Below, piece after piece: positions 1-7,732 of a stretch of 64,000 bases of DNA (its first letter is position 1; every line of letters starts with the position of its first letter). Both the position numbers and the translations under genes were made by a program. The stretch is taken from NCBI RefSeq assembly GCF_001639725.1, contig NZ_LTAW01000010.1, forward strand, positions 1 to 64,000. Reading direction: 5' to 3'. A model generated the notes under the pieces. That model worked only from the letters and a program-made list of their open reading frames with translations, was not told where the DNA came from and did no database searches. The stretch comes from Marinomonas atlantica. Its GTDB lineage: Bacteria > Pseudomonadota > Gammaproteobacteria > Pseudomonadales > Marinomonadaceae.

Positions 1-15
1 TTATCTGATTATCTA

Positions 16-61
16 TTTTAAAGAGCGTCTGACTTCGTTACCGCTTCGTTGTTGTGAAGCG
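16..61 (-). promoter_or_regulatory. rRNA leader antitermination site (boxB-like hairpin and boxA)
   Basis: Downstream of the promoter on the minus strand is a 6-bp hairpin (CGCTTC at 56-61 pairing with GAAGCG at 42-47), then CGCTCTTTAAAA at 16-27. The latter closely matches boxA (TGCTCTTTAACA) of rrn leaders. Hairpin then boxA is the order that loads the Nus antitermination complex. The rRNA genes themselves are outside the window. Confidence 0.6.
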
Positions 62-83
62 TTGTCCGTGTCAGTGGAGGCGT

Positions 84-143
84 ATAATACGCATCTGAAT
101 TTTCAGTGCAAGTACTTTTTAAAAAAGTTTTAAAAGTTTTCAG
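84..143 (-). promoter_or_regulatory. rRNA operon promoter with UP-like element, reading left
   Basis: On the minus strand TTGCAC (106-111) and TATTAT (84-89) are separated by 16 bp. Directly upstream (112-143) is a very A/T-rich stretch of A and T runs like an UP element. A GC-containing discriminator (ACGCC) follows the -10, as in stringently controlled stable-RNA promoters. The target would be a 16S rRNA gene to the left of the window, judged from the boxA/boxB leader that follows. Confidence 0.65.
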
Positions 144-209
144 TTCAGTGCATTTGACTTAAACATCCTATTGAGAGCCAGCGACAGGTAGAGGTAAAGC
201 GCAGAAACA

Positions 210-234
210 AAAAGAAGCGCTACGCGCTTCTTTT
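210..234 (-). terminator. Rho-independent terminator after cdd
   Basis: An 11-bp perfect stem (210-220 with 224-234) has a 3-nt loop and a T-rich tail on the minus strand. It overlaps the cdd stop codon and closes the nucleoside operon just before the rRNA promoter. Confidence 0.75.
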
Positions 235-634
235 AGAGTAAGTTAGTAGGTCCAAACGAATACGGCAGAAGATCATCCATACTAAGCGTTTTGCGTATGC
301 CTTTCTCTGGCGAACAAATGTGTATCAATGTTTGCTCATCTGAAAACTCTCGGATACGCTGACGGCACCCACCACATGGGGTGACTAACAATTCGCCTAC
401 TCCCATTACATATATTTGTTTAATACGTTGGCCGCCGCCCATTATCATCGCGGCAATTGCTCCCGCTTCGGCGCAGGTGCCTTCGGGGTAAGACGCATTT
501 TCTACATTGCAACCAGAGAATACTTCACCTTCTGCTGTTTCAATGACAGCCCCCACCTGAAAGTTTGAGTAAGGCACATAGGCCTTACTCATAGCTTTCT
601 CAGCTAATACAATCCATTGTTCTGATTTAGGCAT
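233..634 (-). CDS. cdd: cytidine deaminase
   Basis: A 133-residue zinc enzyme that deaminates cytidine and deoxycytidine to uridine and deoxyuridine in pyrimidine salvage. The family signature is clear: CAEAGAI (zinc Cys and catalytic Glu) about residues 54-60, and PCGGCRQ with the two other zinc cysteines about 86-92. The length fits the short homotetrameric type (about 130 residues) rather than the 294-residue E. coli dimer. Its start overlaps the stop of the upstream permease by one base (TAATG), which indicates translational coupling. As the last gene of a nucleoside ABC importer operon, it probably processes imported cytidine. Confidence 0.95.
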   Translation of the reverse strand: MPKSEQWIVLAEKAMSKAYVPYSNFQVGAVIETAEGEVFSGCNVENASYPEGTCAEAGAIAAMIMGGGQRIKQIYVMGVGELLVTPCGGCRQRIREFSDEQTLIHICSPEKGIRKTLSMDDLLPYSFGPTNLL

Positions 635-1602
635 TAAGCACGTTCCTTCACATATGGCTTACCAATCGCTTTAGGGCCTACAGCTTTACCAATGAAACCC
701 GCTAGCAATAACACCGTCAAAACATATGGAAGTACTTCAATTGCTTGGACAGGAACCTCACCAATCCCAGGTAACGAGACACCTTGTAGACGAACCGCTA
801 CTGCATCCAAGAAACCAAACAGCAAACACGCACACAACACAGGCACTGGACGCCATTTACCAAAGATCAACGCAGCTAGCGCCATGTAGCCTTTGCCTGC
901 ACTCATATCTTTTAAGAAGCCTGCATTATGTGCTGTGGATAAATACGCTCCTGCAATACCACATAGCACCCCACAGATAATCACTGCACGATAGCGCACT
1001 AACGCAACAGAAATACCTGCAGTATCTACAGCGTGAGGGTTTTCACCTACGGCACGTAAACGTAAACCAAATCGCGTTTTAAACACTACCCAGTATGTCG
1101 CAGGCACAAAAGCAAACGCTAAATACACTAGAATGTTATGACCACTTAACAGCTCGGAGTAGATTAAACCAATGACAGGTACATCGGAGATCTGCTCTGC
1201 AAAAGGAAATGTAATCGGAGTAAAGCGTGCATCTCCTGTTAAAGCAGGCGTTTGGCCACCTTGACTAAACCAATCCAATCCCAGCGTAACCGTCAACCCT
1301 GCAACAATGGTATTAATCGCTACGCCCGATACAATATGATCACCACGATGAGTAATACAGGCAAAGCCATGAATCAAAGCAAGGCAAACTGATGCTCCAA
1401 TAGCAAAGAGCAAACCTATCCAAGCTGAGCCAAATACAGCTGCCGCTGCCGCTGCCGCAAACGCGCCACCGAGCATCTTACCTTCAAGACCAATATCCAC
1501 GATCCCTGAACGCTCAGAAAACAAACCCGCCAAAGCGGCTAAAATCAGTGGTGTCGATACACGTAACGTCGCATCGAGAATCAGTATTAATGTTTCAAAC
1601 AT
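634..1602 (-). CDS. nucleoside ABC transporter permease (NupQ/YufQ type)
   Basis: A 322-residue inner-membrane permease with about eight to nine hydrophobic segments. It contains the family hallmark GLRLRAVGENPHAVDTAGI (about residues 179-197), shared by permeases that work with BMP-type binding proteins. It pairs with the permease encoded just upstream (9-bp gap), forming the heteromeric channel of an ABC importer. Homologues in Bacillus, Lactococcus and Streptococcus carry nucleosides. The substrate here is inferred from the family and from the adjoining cytidine deaminase gene. Confidence 0.88.
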   Translation of the reverse strand: MFETLILILDATLRVSTPLILAALAGLFSERSGIVDIGLEGKMLGGAFAAAAAAAVFGSAWIGLLFAIGASVCLALIHGFACITHRGDHIVSGVAINTIVAGLTVTLGLDWFSQGGQTPALTGDARFTPITFPFAEQISDVPVIGLIYSELLSGHNILVYLAFAFVPATYWVVFKTRFGLRLRAVGENPHAVDTAGISVALVRYRAVIICGVLCGIAGAYLSTAHNAGFLKDMSAGKGYMALAALIFGKWRPVPVLCACLLFGFLDAVAVRLQGVSLPGIGEVPVQAIEVLPYVLTVLLLAGFIGKAVGPKAIGKPYVKERA

Positions 1603-1611
1603 ACCGCGCTC

Positions 1612-2709
1612 CTATGCTGCCGCTCGTCTTAAGAAGAAACCTTCAATCTTGCCTTTAAACATATTCTCCAGTGCACCAGAAAACAGAATCACGAGGCCTT
1701 GAATCACTACTACAATTTCAGGGGTAATGGTCGGGATTTCAAAAGCCAGCTCTGCGCCGCCTTGATACAAAGCCCCAAACAACATCGCCGCCAAAATGAT
1801 GCCCACCGGATGATTACGCCCCATCAATGCCACCGCAATACCAGCAAAGCCATACCCCGCTGTAAAGTTAAGCAGCAAGTTATGGTTCACACCCATAATT
1901 TCGTTCACACCAACCAAACCAGCAAAGCCACCTGAGATTAGCATGACCCAAATAGTCACTTTCGCGTTATCTATACCTGCGTACTTAGCCGCAGTTGGGT
2001 TTGTACCTACAGTACGTAACTGATATCCCCAGCGAGTGTGCCAAACTAGTCCCCAATACAACACACAACATAGAAGTGCCAATATAAACGCCATATTCAA
2101 TGGCGAGTCCCCAATATCCAACCCAAACGGTGAAAACAAGTCGTGCATATACGGAAGCCATGCGCTTTCTTCAAAAGTACGACTGATAGGAGACATGACC
2201 CCTTCTGCTTTTAACCAGTTCACCATTAAATACACCATCAATGATGATGCGATGAAGTTGAACATAATGGTTGTAATCACGATGTGACTGCCACGACGAG
2301 CCTGAAGATAAGCGGGAATATAGGCCCATGCTGCACCAAACAGCGCCCCACCTATAATCGCTAACGGCGCAATCACAATTAAAGGCAATGAACTGTCAAA
2401 CCATAAACATAACAAGCCTACACCTAAACCACCAATGTAAGCCTGCCCTTCTCCACCAATGTTAAAGAGCCCCGCTTTAAAAGCGATCGACACCGCTAAG
2501 CCCGTAAAAATAAGGTTCGTGGCGTAATAAAGCGTGTAACCAATACCTTCATCATACCCAAAGGCACCATAGATCAAGTAACCCGCTGCTTCGATTGGAT
2601 CTTCACCAATGGCTAGGAACACGAGACCGGAAACAAGAAATGCTAGCAAGATATTCAGCAGCGGAATCAATCCAACACTGACCCACGCAGGGACTTTCGC
2701 TTGGTTCAT
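1612..2709 (-). CDS. nucleoside ABC transporter permease (NupP/YufP type)
   Basis: A 365-residue polytopic membrane protein, the longer of the two permeases. The conserved cytoplasmic stretch WGYQLRTVGTNPTAAKYAGI lies near residues 227-246 and corresponds to the GENP motif of its partner. The start codon overlaps the stop of the ATPase gene by four bases (ATGA), so the two are almost certainly co-translated. It forms the membrane path of a nucleoside-type ABC importer. Confidence 0.88.
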   Translation of the reverse strand: MNQAKVPAWVSVGLIPLLNILLAFLVSGLVFLAIGEDPIEAAGYLIYGAFGYDEGIGYTLYYATNLIFTGLAVSIAFKAGLFNIGGEGQAYIGGLGVGLLCLWFDSSLPLIVIAPLAIIGGALFGAAWAYIPAYLQARRGSHIVITTIMFNFIASSLMVYLMVNWLKAEGVMSPISRTFEESAWLPYMHDLFSPFGLDIGDSPLNMAFILALLCCVLYWGLVWHTRWGYQLRTVGTNPTAAKYAGIDNAKVTIWVMLISGGFAGLVGVNEIMGVNHNLLLNFTAGYGFAGIAVALMGRNHPVGIILAAMLFGALYQGGAELAFEIPTITPEIVVVIQGLVILFSGALENMFKGKIEGFFLRRAAA

Positions 2710-4259
2710 TCCTGCGCTCCTTGCTCTTCATTCCATGCATTGGCCATCATCAGACCCAACGTACGCTCATCCGCTTCACTTGCATCTACTTGACCCACAA
2801 TGGCCCCATCAAACATCACAATAATTCGATCACTTAAAGCCATAATTTCATCTAACTCGACCGAGACCAGCAGGATTGCTTTACCAGCGTCCCGCAATTT
2901 AACTATTTGTTCATGAATATTTTCAATTGCACCAATATCCACCCCTCGAGTTGGCTGACCGATAAGCAGCACCTCTGGGTTTTGCTCCACTTCTCGAGCA
3001 ATGACGATTTTTTGCTGATTACCACCTGAGAAGTTTGCCGTTTTCAAATGAGGATTAGGGGGTCGAACATCCCATGCGGCCATTCTCTCATTACACTCAT
3101 CCAACATAGCTTTGCGGTCCATTAGGATAGCGCCATTGTAATCGGATGAGTCATGGTAACCGAGTACTGCGGCTTCATAAGCTTCAAACCCTGTTACCAA
3201 CCCCATTTTGTGTCGATCTTCCGGCACGTGCGCCATCTTAAGATCACGCATTTGTGCGGCGGTCTTCGCGGCATTCGCTGTGATCGTCTGTCCTGCGAAC
3301 TGAATCTCGCCCGATGCCATCGGCGTAATCCCAGACAGAACATTCAATAATTCACTCTGACCGTTACCGGATACACCTGCTATACCGAGAATCTCACCTG
3401 CCTTGAGCTCAAGAGACACTTTTTTCAATCGTTCGACACCTTGACCATCAAAAAACGACAGCTCTTTAGCTGTCAGCACCGCTTGTTGCGGTTGAGCCTC
3501 ATCTTTATTGACCTTAAGACGGACCTTTTTACCGACCATCAATTCAGCCAACTCTTCCTTGTCAGTTGTGGCCGTTTCACGATGCGCCACCATTTCACCC
3601 TGACGCATCACAGACACATTGTCTGTCGACGCAAGGATCTCGCGCAGTTTGTGCGTAATCAGTAGAACGGTGACACCTTGTTCGGTCAAAGATTTTAAAA
3701 TTCGAAATAAGTGGTCAGCCTCTTGCGGCGTCAACACTCCAGTTGGCTCATCAAGTATTAGAATTTTCGCGCCACGGTACAGTGCTTTTAATATCTCAAC
3801 ACGCTGCTGCAAGCCTACAGGCAAGTCCTCAACGACCGCATCCACATCAATATCTAAGCTGTACTCCTGCTCTAAGCGCTTTAACTCTTTGCGCGCCGCA
3901 CTAATACCTTGATTCAAGACCGCGCCACCTTCAGCGCCCAAGATGACATTCTCCAATACGGTAAAATTTTCAACCAACATAAAATGTTGATGAACCATAC
4001 CTATACCTACTTTAATGGCATCTTGAGAATTGCGAATATCGACCTGCTGCCCGTCAATAGAGATCGTACCCGAGTCTGCTTCATAGAAACCGTAGATGAT
4101 GCTCATCAAGGTAGATTTGCCTGCACCGTTTTCACCAATAATGCCGTGAATCGTGCCTGCGGGTACCTGCAAACCAATATCTTTATTGGCCTGTACGGCA
4201 CCGAATCGTTTCGAGATCCCTTCTAACTCAATCGCGTATGGATGTGTTTGATCACTCAT
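2706..4259 (-). CDS. nucleoside ABC transporter ATP-binding protein (two ATPase domains)
   Basis: A fused double ATPase of about 517 residues, as in ribose and nucleoside importers (RbsA/NupO type). The first domain has a perfect Walker A (GENGAGKST, residues 42-50) and an intact Walker B (ILILDEPTGVL). The second has a degenerate P-loop (GVSGNGQSE) but a good signature (FSGGNQQK), the usual asymmetry of this family. A TTG eight codons upstream (4283) is possible but has no ribosome site, so I chose ATG at 4259. A strong terminator separates it from the binding-protein gene upstream, which probably lowers its expression relative to that protein. Confidence 0.9.
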   Translation of the reverse strand: MSDQTHPYAIELEGISKRFGAVQANKDIGLQVPAGTIHGIIGENGAGKSTLMSIIYGFYEADSGTISIDGQQVDIRNSQDAIKVGIGMVHQHFMLVENFTVLENVILGAEGGAVLNQGISAARKELKRLEQEYSLDIDVDAVVEDLPVGLQQRVEILKALYRGAKILILDEPTGVLTPQEADHLFRILKSLTEQGVTVLLITHKLREILASTDNVSVMRQGEMVAHRETATTDKEELAELMVGKKVRLKVNKDEAQPQQAVLTAKELSFFDGQGVERLKKVSLELKAGEILGIAGVSGNGQSELLNVLSGITPMASGEIQFAGQTITANAAKTAAQMRDLKMAHVPEDRHKMGLVTGFEAYEAAVLGYHDSSDYNGAILMDRKAMLDECNERMAAWDVRPPNPHLKTANFSGGNQQKIVIAREVEQNPEVLLIGQPTRGVDIGAIENIHEQIVKLRDAGKAILLVSVELDEIMALSDRIIVMFDGAIVGQVDASEADERTLGLMMANAWNEEQGAQE

Positions 4260-4289
4260 ATTTTGTTCTATGCAAAGTTCCAAGCAAAA

Positions 4290-4332
4290 AAAAGCAGTTG
4301 TTCACCATTAAAAATAGTGAACAACTGCTTTT
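4290..4332 (-). terminator. intra-operon terminator between binding protein and ATPase genes
   Basis: A 12-bp perfect stem (4294-4305 with 4317-4328), extended by A/T pairs, is followed on the minus strand by a run of seven T. It lies in the 80-bp gap of an otherwise tightly packed operon. Partial termination here would leave the binding protein in excess of the membrane parts. Confidence 0.8.
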
Positions 4333-4339
4333 CTAGCGA

Positions 4340-5335
4340 TTAATAATTACAAGTGCTATCAGACATGTAGTCATGTACGCTGATCTCACCACTGATGATT
4401 TTTGCTTTCACATCGTCCATCTTCGCTTTCATATCAGCCGTAATCAGGTCTTTGTTATAGTCATCCTGCGCCCAAGAAACGCCGCCATCAGACAAACCTA
4501 GTACTTCTAATCCAGGCTTCCAAGTACCGGTATTCGCCTCTTCAAACACCTTGTACGCTGCAGCATCAACACGCTTAACCATAGACGTTAACATTGTACC
4601 TGGTTGGATATGGTTTTGATTTGAATCAACACCAATGGCTAGCTTACCTTCGTCTTTCGCAGCTTGGTAAACACCAATACCGGTTCCCCCTGCGGCAGCA
4701 AACACAACATCTGCACCTTTTGAAAATTGACTTTTAGCCAATTCAGAGCCCTTGGTTGGGTCATTGAAAGCCGCACCCGTAGAGCCTGTCATATTCTGAA
4801 TAACGGTAGCATTTGGCGTTATATACTTGGCACCTTGTTCATAGCCACAGCCAAATTTACGTATCAGCGGAATATCCATGCCACCCACAAAACCCACCGT
4901 ATCGGTTTCAGATGCCATAGCGGCTAATGCACCGACAAGGAACGACCCTTCATGCTCTTTAAAAACAATCGACTGTACATTTGGCAGATCAATTACGGCA
5001 TCAATAATGGTAAATTCCACTTCAGGGAAATCTTGAGCGACTTTGGTTACCGCAGACATCATAGTGAAGCCCACAGCGACAATTGGACTGTAACCACGTT
5101 TTGCTAAACGTCGGAGGTTTTGCTCGACCTGAGCTTCATTCTTAGGCTCAGATTCACGAACTTTAATGCCAGTATCTTCCGTAAACTCGGTAATGCCGTT
5201 ATACACACCTTCATTAAACGACTTATCAAACTTGCCGGCCTGATCGTAAACTACAGCTGGCTTAATATCTGCAGCATAGGCTGATGATGCTGCAATGGCT
5301 AACGCTGTAGCCGACGCAAGAAAGACACCTTTCAT
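4340..5335 (-). CDS. BMP-family nucleoside-binding periplasmic protein
   Basis: A 331-residue exported solute-binding protein with a Sec signal (MKGVFLASATALAIAASSAYA, cleavage about residue 21). It has no lipobox cysteine, so it should be soluble in the periplasm. Family features include VVYDQAGKFDKSFNEG near the mature N-terminus, and GGMDIPLIRKFGCGYEQGA and AAGGTGIGVYQAAKD further on. These match the BMP (PnrA/Med) family, whose characterised members bind purine or pyrimidine nucleosides. AGAGGA sits 7-10 nt before the ATG. It is the first gene of the operon and delivers substrate to the two permeases downstream. Confidence 0.9.
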   Translation of the reverse strand: MKGVFLASATALAIAASSAYAADIKPAVVYDQAGKFDKSFNEGVYNGITEFTEDTGIKVRESEPKNEAQVEQNLRRLAKRGYSPIVAVGFTMMSAVTKVAQDFPEVEFTIIDAVIDLPNVQSIVFKEHEGSFLVGALAAMASETDTVGFVGGMDIPLIRKFGCGYEQGAKYITPNATVIQNMTGSTGAAFNDPTKGSELAKSQFSKGADVVFAAAGGTGIGVYQAAKDEGKLAIGVDSNQNHIQPGTMLTSMVKRVDAAAYKVFEEANTGTWKPGLEVLGLSDGGVSWAQDDYNKDLITADMKAKMDDVKAKIISGEISVHDYMSDSTCNY

Positions 5336-5550
5336 TAATAAATCCTCTTTGAGTATTTCTAAATCCCAGCTTACAAGAGATAAAACTGGCTAATTGGTCA
5401 AAAATAAACTGATTATTGTTTGAGCGCAATGCTGGCGTGCACATTTGCACCATTATTGCTGTGAAATACACGTCTGCTTGAACTCACCATTAATAAAATG
5501 TAGACGTTTTCTACAGAGTTAGCCGCTTAAAACACCCACTATCGGTACAA

Positions 5551-6369
5551 TCACTTCTGACAACGAACGCAATACACTGTGCTACGCTGCCCCTGACGAA
5601 TCTCCGTCAAAGGCGCTTTACACACAACACATGGCAAATCAGCACGACCATAGACTTTAAGCTCCTGCTTAAAGTAGCCGGGCTTTCCTTCACCACTAAC
5701 AAAGTCTTTTAGGGTTGTACCACCTTGCTCAATCGCAGCCGCCAATACCTGTTTAATGCAATCCACAAACAGCGCTAGGCGTTTCTTACTGATATTTCCG
5801 GCTGCTCGTGTCGGACGAATACCGGCCATAAACAAGGCCTCATTAGCGTATATGTTTCCCACTCCAACCACGACTTTACTGTCCATGATAAACTGCTTAA
5901 TCGCCTGCTTTCGCCCTTTCGCTCTTTCATGGAGATAGTCCACACTGAACGCATCCGTCAGAGGCTCAGGACCGAGATGAGAAATTAGCTCATGAGAGTG
6001 CCAATCACCATCACTCCACATCATAGCGCCAAAGCGACGCGGGTCGGTATAACGCAACACTTTGTTTAGACCGACAAAATGAATGTCCACATGGTCGTGA
6101 AACATGGGAGGGGTATCGGGTTCGACAAAGTACAGACTTCCTGACATACCTAAATGAATAATTAAGGTACCCACACTTGTATGCACACCAATGTATTTGC
6201 CGCGACGCGTTACATCTTGAACGGTTTGTCCCGGAAACAATGTACTCACTGCTTCGGGGATCGGCCAACGCAGTTTCGGTTGGCGGATTTCAATGCGTGC
6301 AACGGTTTGCTCAAGAATATGCGGCGCGATGCCATTTTTAGTGGTTTCAACTTCGGGTAATTCCGGCAT
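5551..6369 (-). CDS. mutM: formamidopyrimidine-DNA glycosylase
   Basis: A 272-residue bifunctional base-excision repair enzyme that removes 8-oxoguanine and formamidopyrimidines and nicks the abasic site. The catalytic N-terminal proline (PELPEVET after Met1) is present. So are the helix-two-turn-helix region with VVGVGNIYANEALF (about 167-180), and the C-terminal zinc finger with CxxC pairs (CVVC and CVRC). The length is typical. It lies downstream of rpmB-rpmG as in many gammaproteobacteria, but after a terminator. Confidence 0.97.
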   Translation of the reverse strand: MPELPEVETTKNGIAPHILEQTVARIEIRQPKLRWPIPEAVSTLFPGQTVQDVTRRGKYIGVHTSVGTLIIHLGMSGSLYFVEPDTPPMFHDHVDIHFVGLNKVLRYTDPRRFGAMMWSDGDWHSHELISHLGPEPLTDAFSVDYLHERAKGRKQAIKQFIMDSKVVVGVGNIYANEALFMAGIRPTRAAGNISKKRLALFVDCIKQVLAAAIEQGGTTLKDFVSGEGKPGYFKQELKVYGRADLPCVVCKAPLTEIRQGQRSTVYCVRCQK

Positions 6370-6409
6370 AAATTCCTCAAGTTCACAGTGGTTAGCTTAT
6401 TCAAGATAC

Positions 6410-6438
6410 AAAAAAACCGGCTCAAGGCCGGTCTTTTT
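6410..6438 (-). terminator. Rho-independent terminator after rpmG
   Basis: The stem ACCGGC/GCCGGT with a 5-nt loop is followed by eight T on the minus strand. It lies between rpmG and mutM and should end most ribosomal-protein transcripts. Confidence 0.75.
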
Positions 6439-6456
6439 GTTAACAAAGCAGCAAAA

Positions 6457-6627
6457 TTATTTAATTTTCGCTTCTTTGTACATCACATGCTTACGTACAA
6501 CTGGATCAAACTTTTTCATCTCCAATTTTTCTGGAGTGTTACGTTTGTTCTTGTCAGTTGTGTAAAAGTGACCAGTACCTGCAGAAGATACCATGCGAAT
6601 TAGATCGCGAGCGCCTTTAGAAGCCAT
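6457..6627 (-). CDS. rpmG: 50S ribosomal protein L33
   Basis: A 56-residue ORF ([20 protein letters not shown] ... YKEAKIK) that matches L33 along its whole length, including the GTGHFYTT and [11 protein letters not shown] blocks. The zinc-binding cysteines of the C+ form are absent, so this is the zinc-independent form. It lies 12 bp after rpmB, with which it is co-transcribed in nearly all gammaproteobacteria. Confidence 0.96.
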   Translation of the reverse strand: MASKGARDLIRMVSSAGTGHFYTTDKNKRNTPEKLEMKKFDPVVRKHVMYKEAKIK

Positions 6628-6639
6628 GATTCAGATTCC

Positions 6640-6876
6640 TTATACTTTTTCGCCACGAGCACGCATTTCAGTCAAAACTGAATCGATGCCTTTTTTATCG
6701 ATAATACGCATGCCTTTAGAAGATACACGTAGACGTACGTAGCGGTTTTCACCTTCGACCCAAAAACGGTGCCAATGAAGGTTAGGAAGGAAGCGACGCT
6801 TTGTGTGACGCTTTGAGTGAGAAACGTTGTTACCTGTAACAGGACGCTTCCCAGTAACTTGACAGACGCGAGACAT
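6640..6876 (-). CDS. rpmB: 50S ribosomal protein L28
   Basis: 78 residues starting [12 protein letters not shown]. The first part carries the typical [20 protein letters not shown] block, followed by the [18 protein letters not shown] core. It is a large-subunit protein and first gene of rpmBG. A 223-bp gap upstream holds a possible promoter and leader hairpin. Confidence 0.97.
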   Translation of the reverse strand: MSRVCQVTGKRPVTGNNVSHSKRHTKRRFLPNLHWHRFWVEGENRYVRLRVSSKGMRIIDKKGIDSVLTEMRARGEKV

Positions 6877-6952
6877 AATTTAATTACCTTATGCTATCCG
6901 AAAATTATTGGAAGTTGATACTTCCTCAGGCGGAGCGTGGGTCACTCTGGAA

Positions 6953-6969
6953 CTTCTTCTGAGAAGAAG
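6953..6969 (-). promoter_or_regulatory. leader hairpin upstream of rpmB
   Basis: A 7-bp perfect stem (CTTCTTC/GAAGAAG) with a 3-nt loop lies in the untranslated leader of rpmB, about 77 bp before the start codon. It has no T-run, so it is unlikely to be a terminator. It could belong to an autoregulatory ribosomal leader, but I cannot match it to a known family. Confidence 0.3.
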
Positions 6970-7013
6970 ACACTGGGGCCACAAAATCCCGTACCGAGGA
7001 TATAGCGGCGCGA

Positions 7014-7042
7014 ATTCTCCCACAGTCCCCCGTAAACAGCAA
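7014..7042 (-). promoter_or_regulatory. putative rpmB promoter
   Basis: On the minus strand TTGCTG (7037-7042) and GAGAAT (7014-7019) are 17 bp apart and are followed by a GC-rich discriminator (TCGCGCC). The boxes are imperfect, but the GC-rich discriminator suits a ribosomal-protein promoter. It would let rpmB be transcribed independently of the cassette inserted upstream. Confidence 0.4.
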
Positions 7043-7099
7043 ACAATTTGTTAAAATTTGATCAGCTCTTAATTAGACTGGACTTCCATAATCCTAAAA

Positions 7100-7732
7100 T
7101 TATCCAGTAATACGAAGATCAAGATTTCCAACACCAGGAACTAACATACCATCTTCATCAATTTGGTCCGCGTCTCCAATAAGCAAAATGTCGGCGTTTG
7201 GTATAGCCTGAGAGAGCTCAGTCAGCCCACGATTAGAATAATAAACAGAGGCAATAATAACTCTCCTCGGGCTATACTTACTTATCGCAGACTTCGCTAA
7301 ATGAACCGCTGTACAGCCAGTGGCCAACACAGCTTTGGCAATAATAAGTGTGTCTACATGCTCTTTTGTATTAGGTAGGTTCATACTGCTGATATCAGCT
7401 TTTAGTGCCTCTAAGCCTCTTTGACCATTGAAACTCATGGAGCCTTTCAACGGCTCATCTAGATGTCTTGCTAACCCTTTTCCTAAGTATTGGAAGTCAT
7501 CTGATGTAGTTATTACCGCACATAAAGGTATTTCAGCAGACCTACCACTAGCTTGAGCATTCATAGGTGTAGAAACTCCTGAGTCCCTCAAAAAATATAA
7601 CTCGACAATTTTTTTACCTAGCTCTTCACCAAGAATAGTGACAGCACTTCTAATAGTTTCATGATTAGAAGCTTTAGATCTGATCTCTAGTTTTTTATAT
7701 AACGCAAACTCACTTTCAATCTTCTCTTTCAT
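7100..7732 (-). CDS. divergent uracil-phosphoribosyltransferase-like protein
   Basis: About 210 residues. The C-terminal half aligns by eye with uracil phosphoribosyltransferase: AVLATGCTA (about 134-142) matches the PRPP loop MLATGGSA, and VPGVGNLDLR (about 198-207) matches the uracil-binding VPGLGDAGDR. Some key positions differ: the usual Asp-Pro before the PRPP loop is Lys-Ala, the ILRAG loop is not recognisable, and GD is GN. True uracil salvage is therefore doubtful and a nucleotide-sensing or altered transferase role is possible. ATGs at 7744 and 7735 are in frame, but GGAG at 7739-7742 is best spaced (6 nt) for 7732. It overlaps the DUF4062 gene upstream. Local G+C is lower than in radC or coaBC. 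Confidence 0.7.
   Translation of the reverse strand: MKEKIESEFALYKKLEIRSKASNHETIRSAVTILGEELGKKIVELYFLRDSGVSTPMNAQASGRSAEIPLCAVITTSDDFQYLGKGLARHLDEPLKGSMSFNGQRGLEALKADISSMNLPNTKEHVDTLIIAKAVLATGCTAVHLAKSAISKYSPRRVIIASVYYSNRGLTELSQAIPNADILLIGDADQIDEDGMLVPGVGNLDLRITG

Noticed and set aside
83..88. TATAAT on the plus strand near the left edge
   Set aside because: It has no good -35 at proper spacing on that strand; the minus-strand reading as an rRNA promoter explains it better.
5336..5550. Possible sigma-54/NtrC promoter before the nucleoside-binding protein gene (TGGTGC/GTGCAC motifs)
   Set aside because: The GG and GC elements do not have the required 10-bp spacing, and the GTGCAC motifs do not form an NtrC-type inverted repeat.
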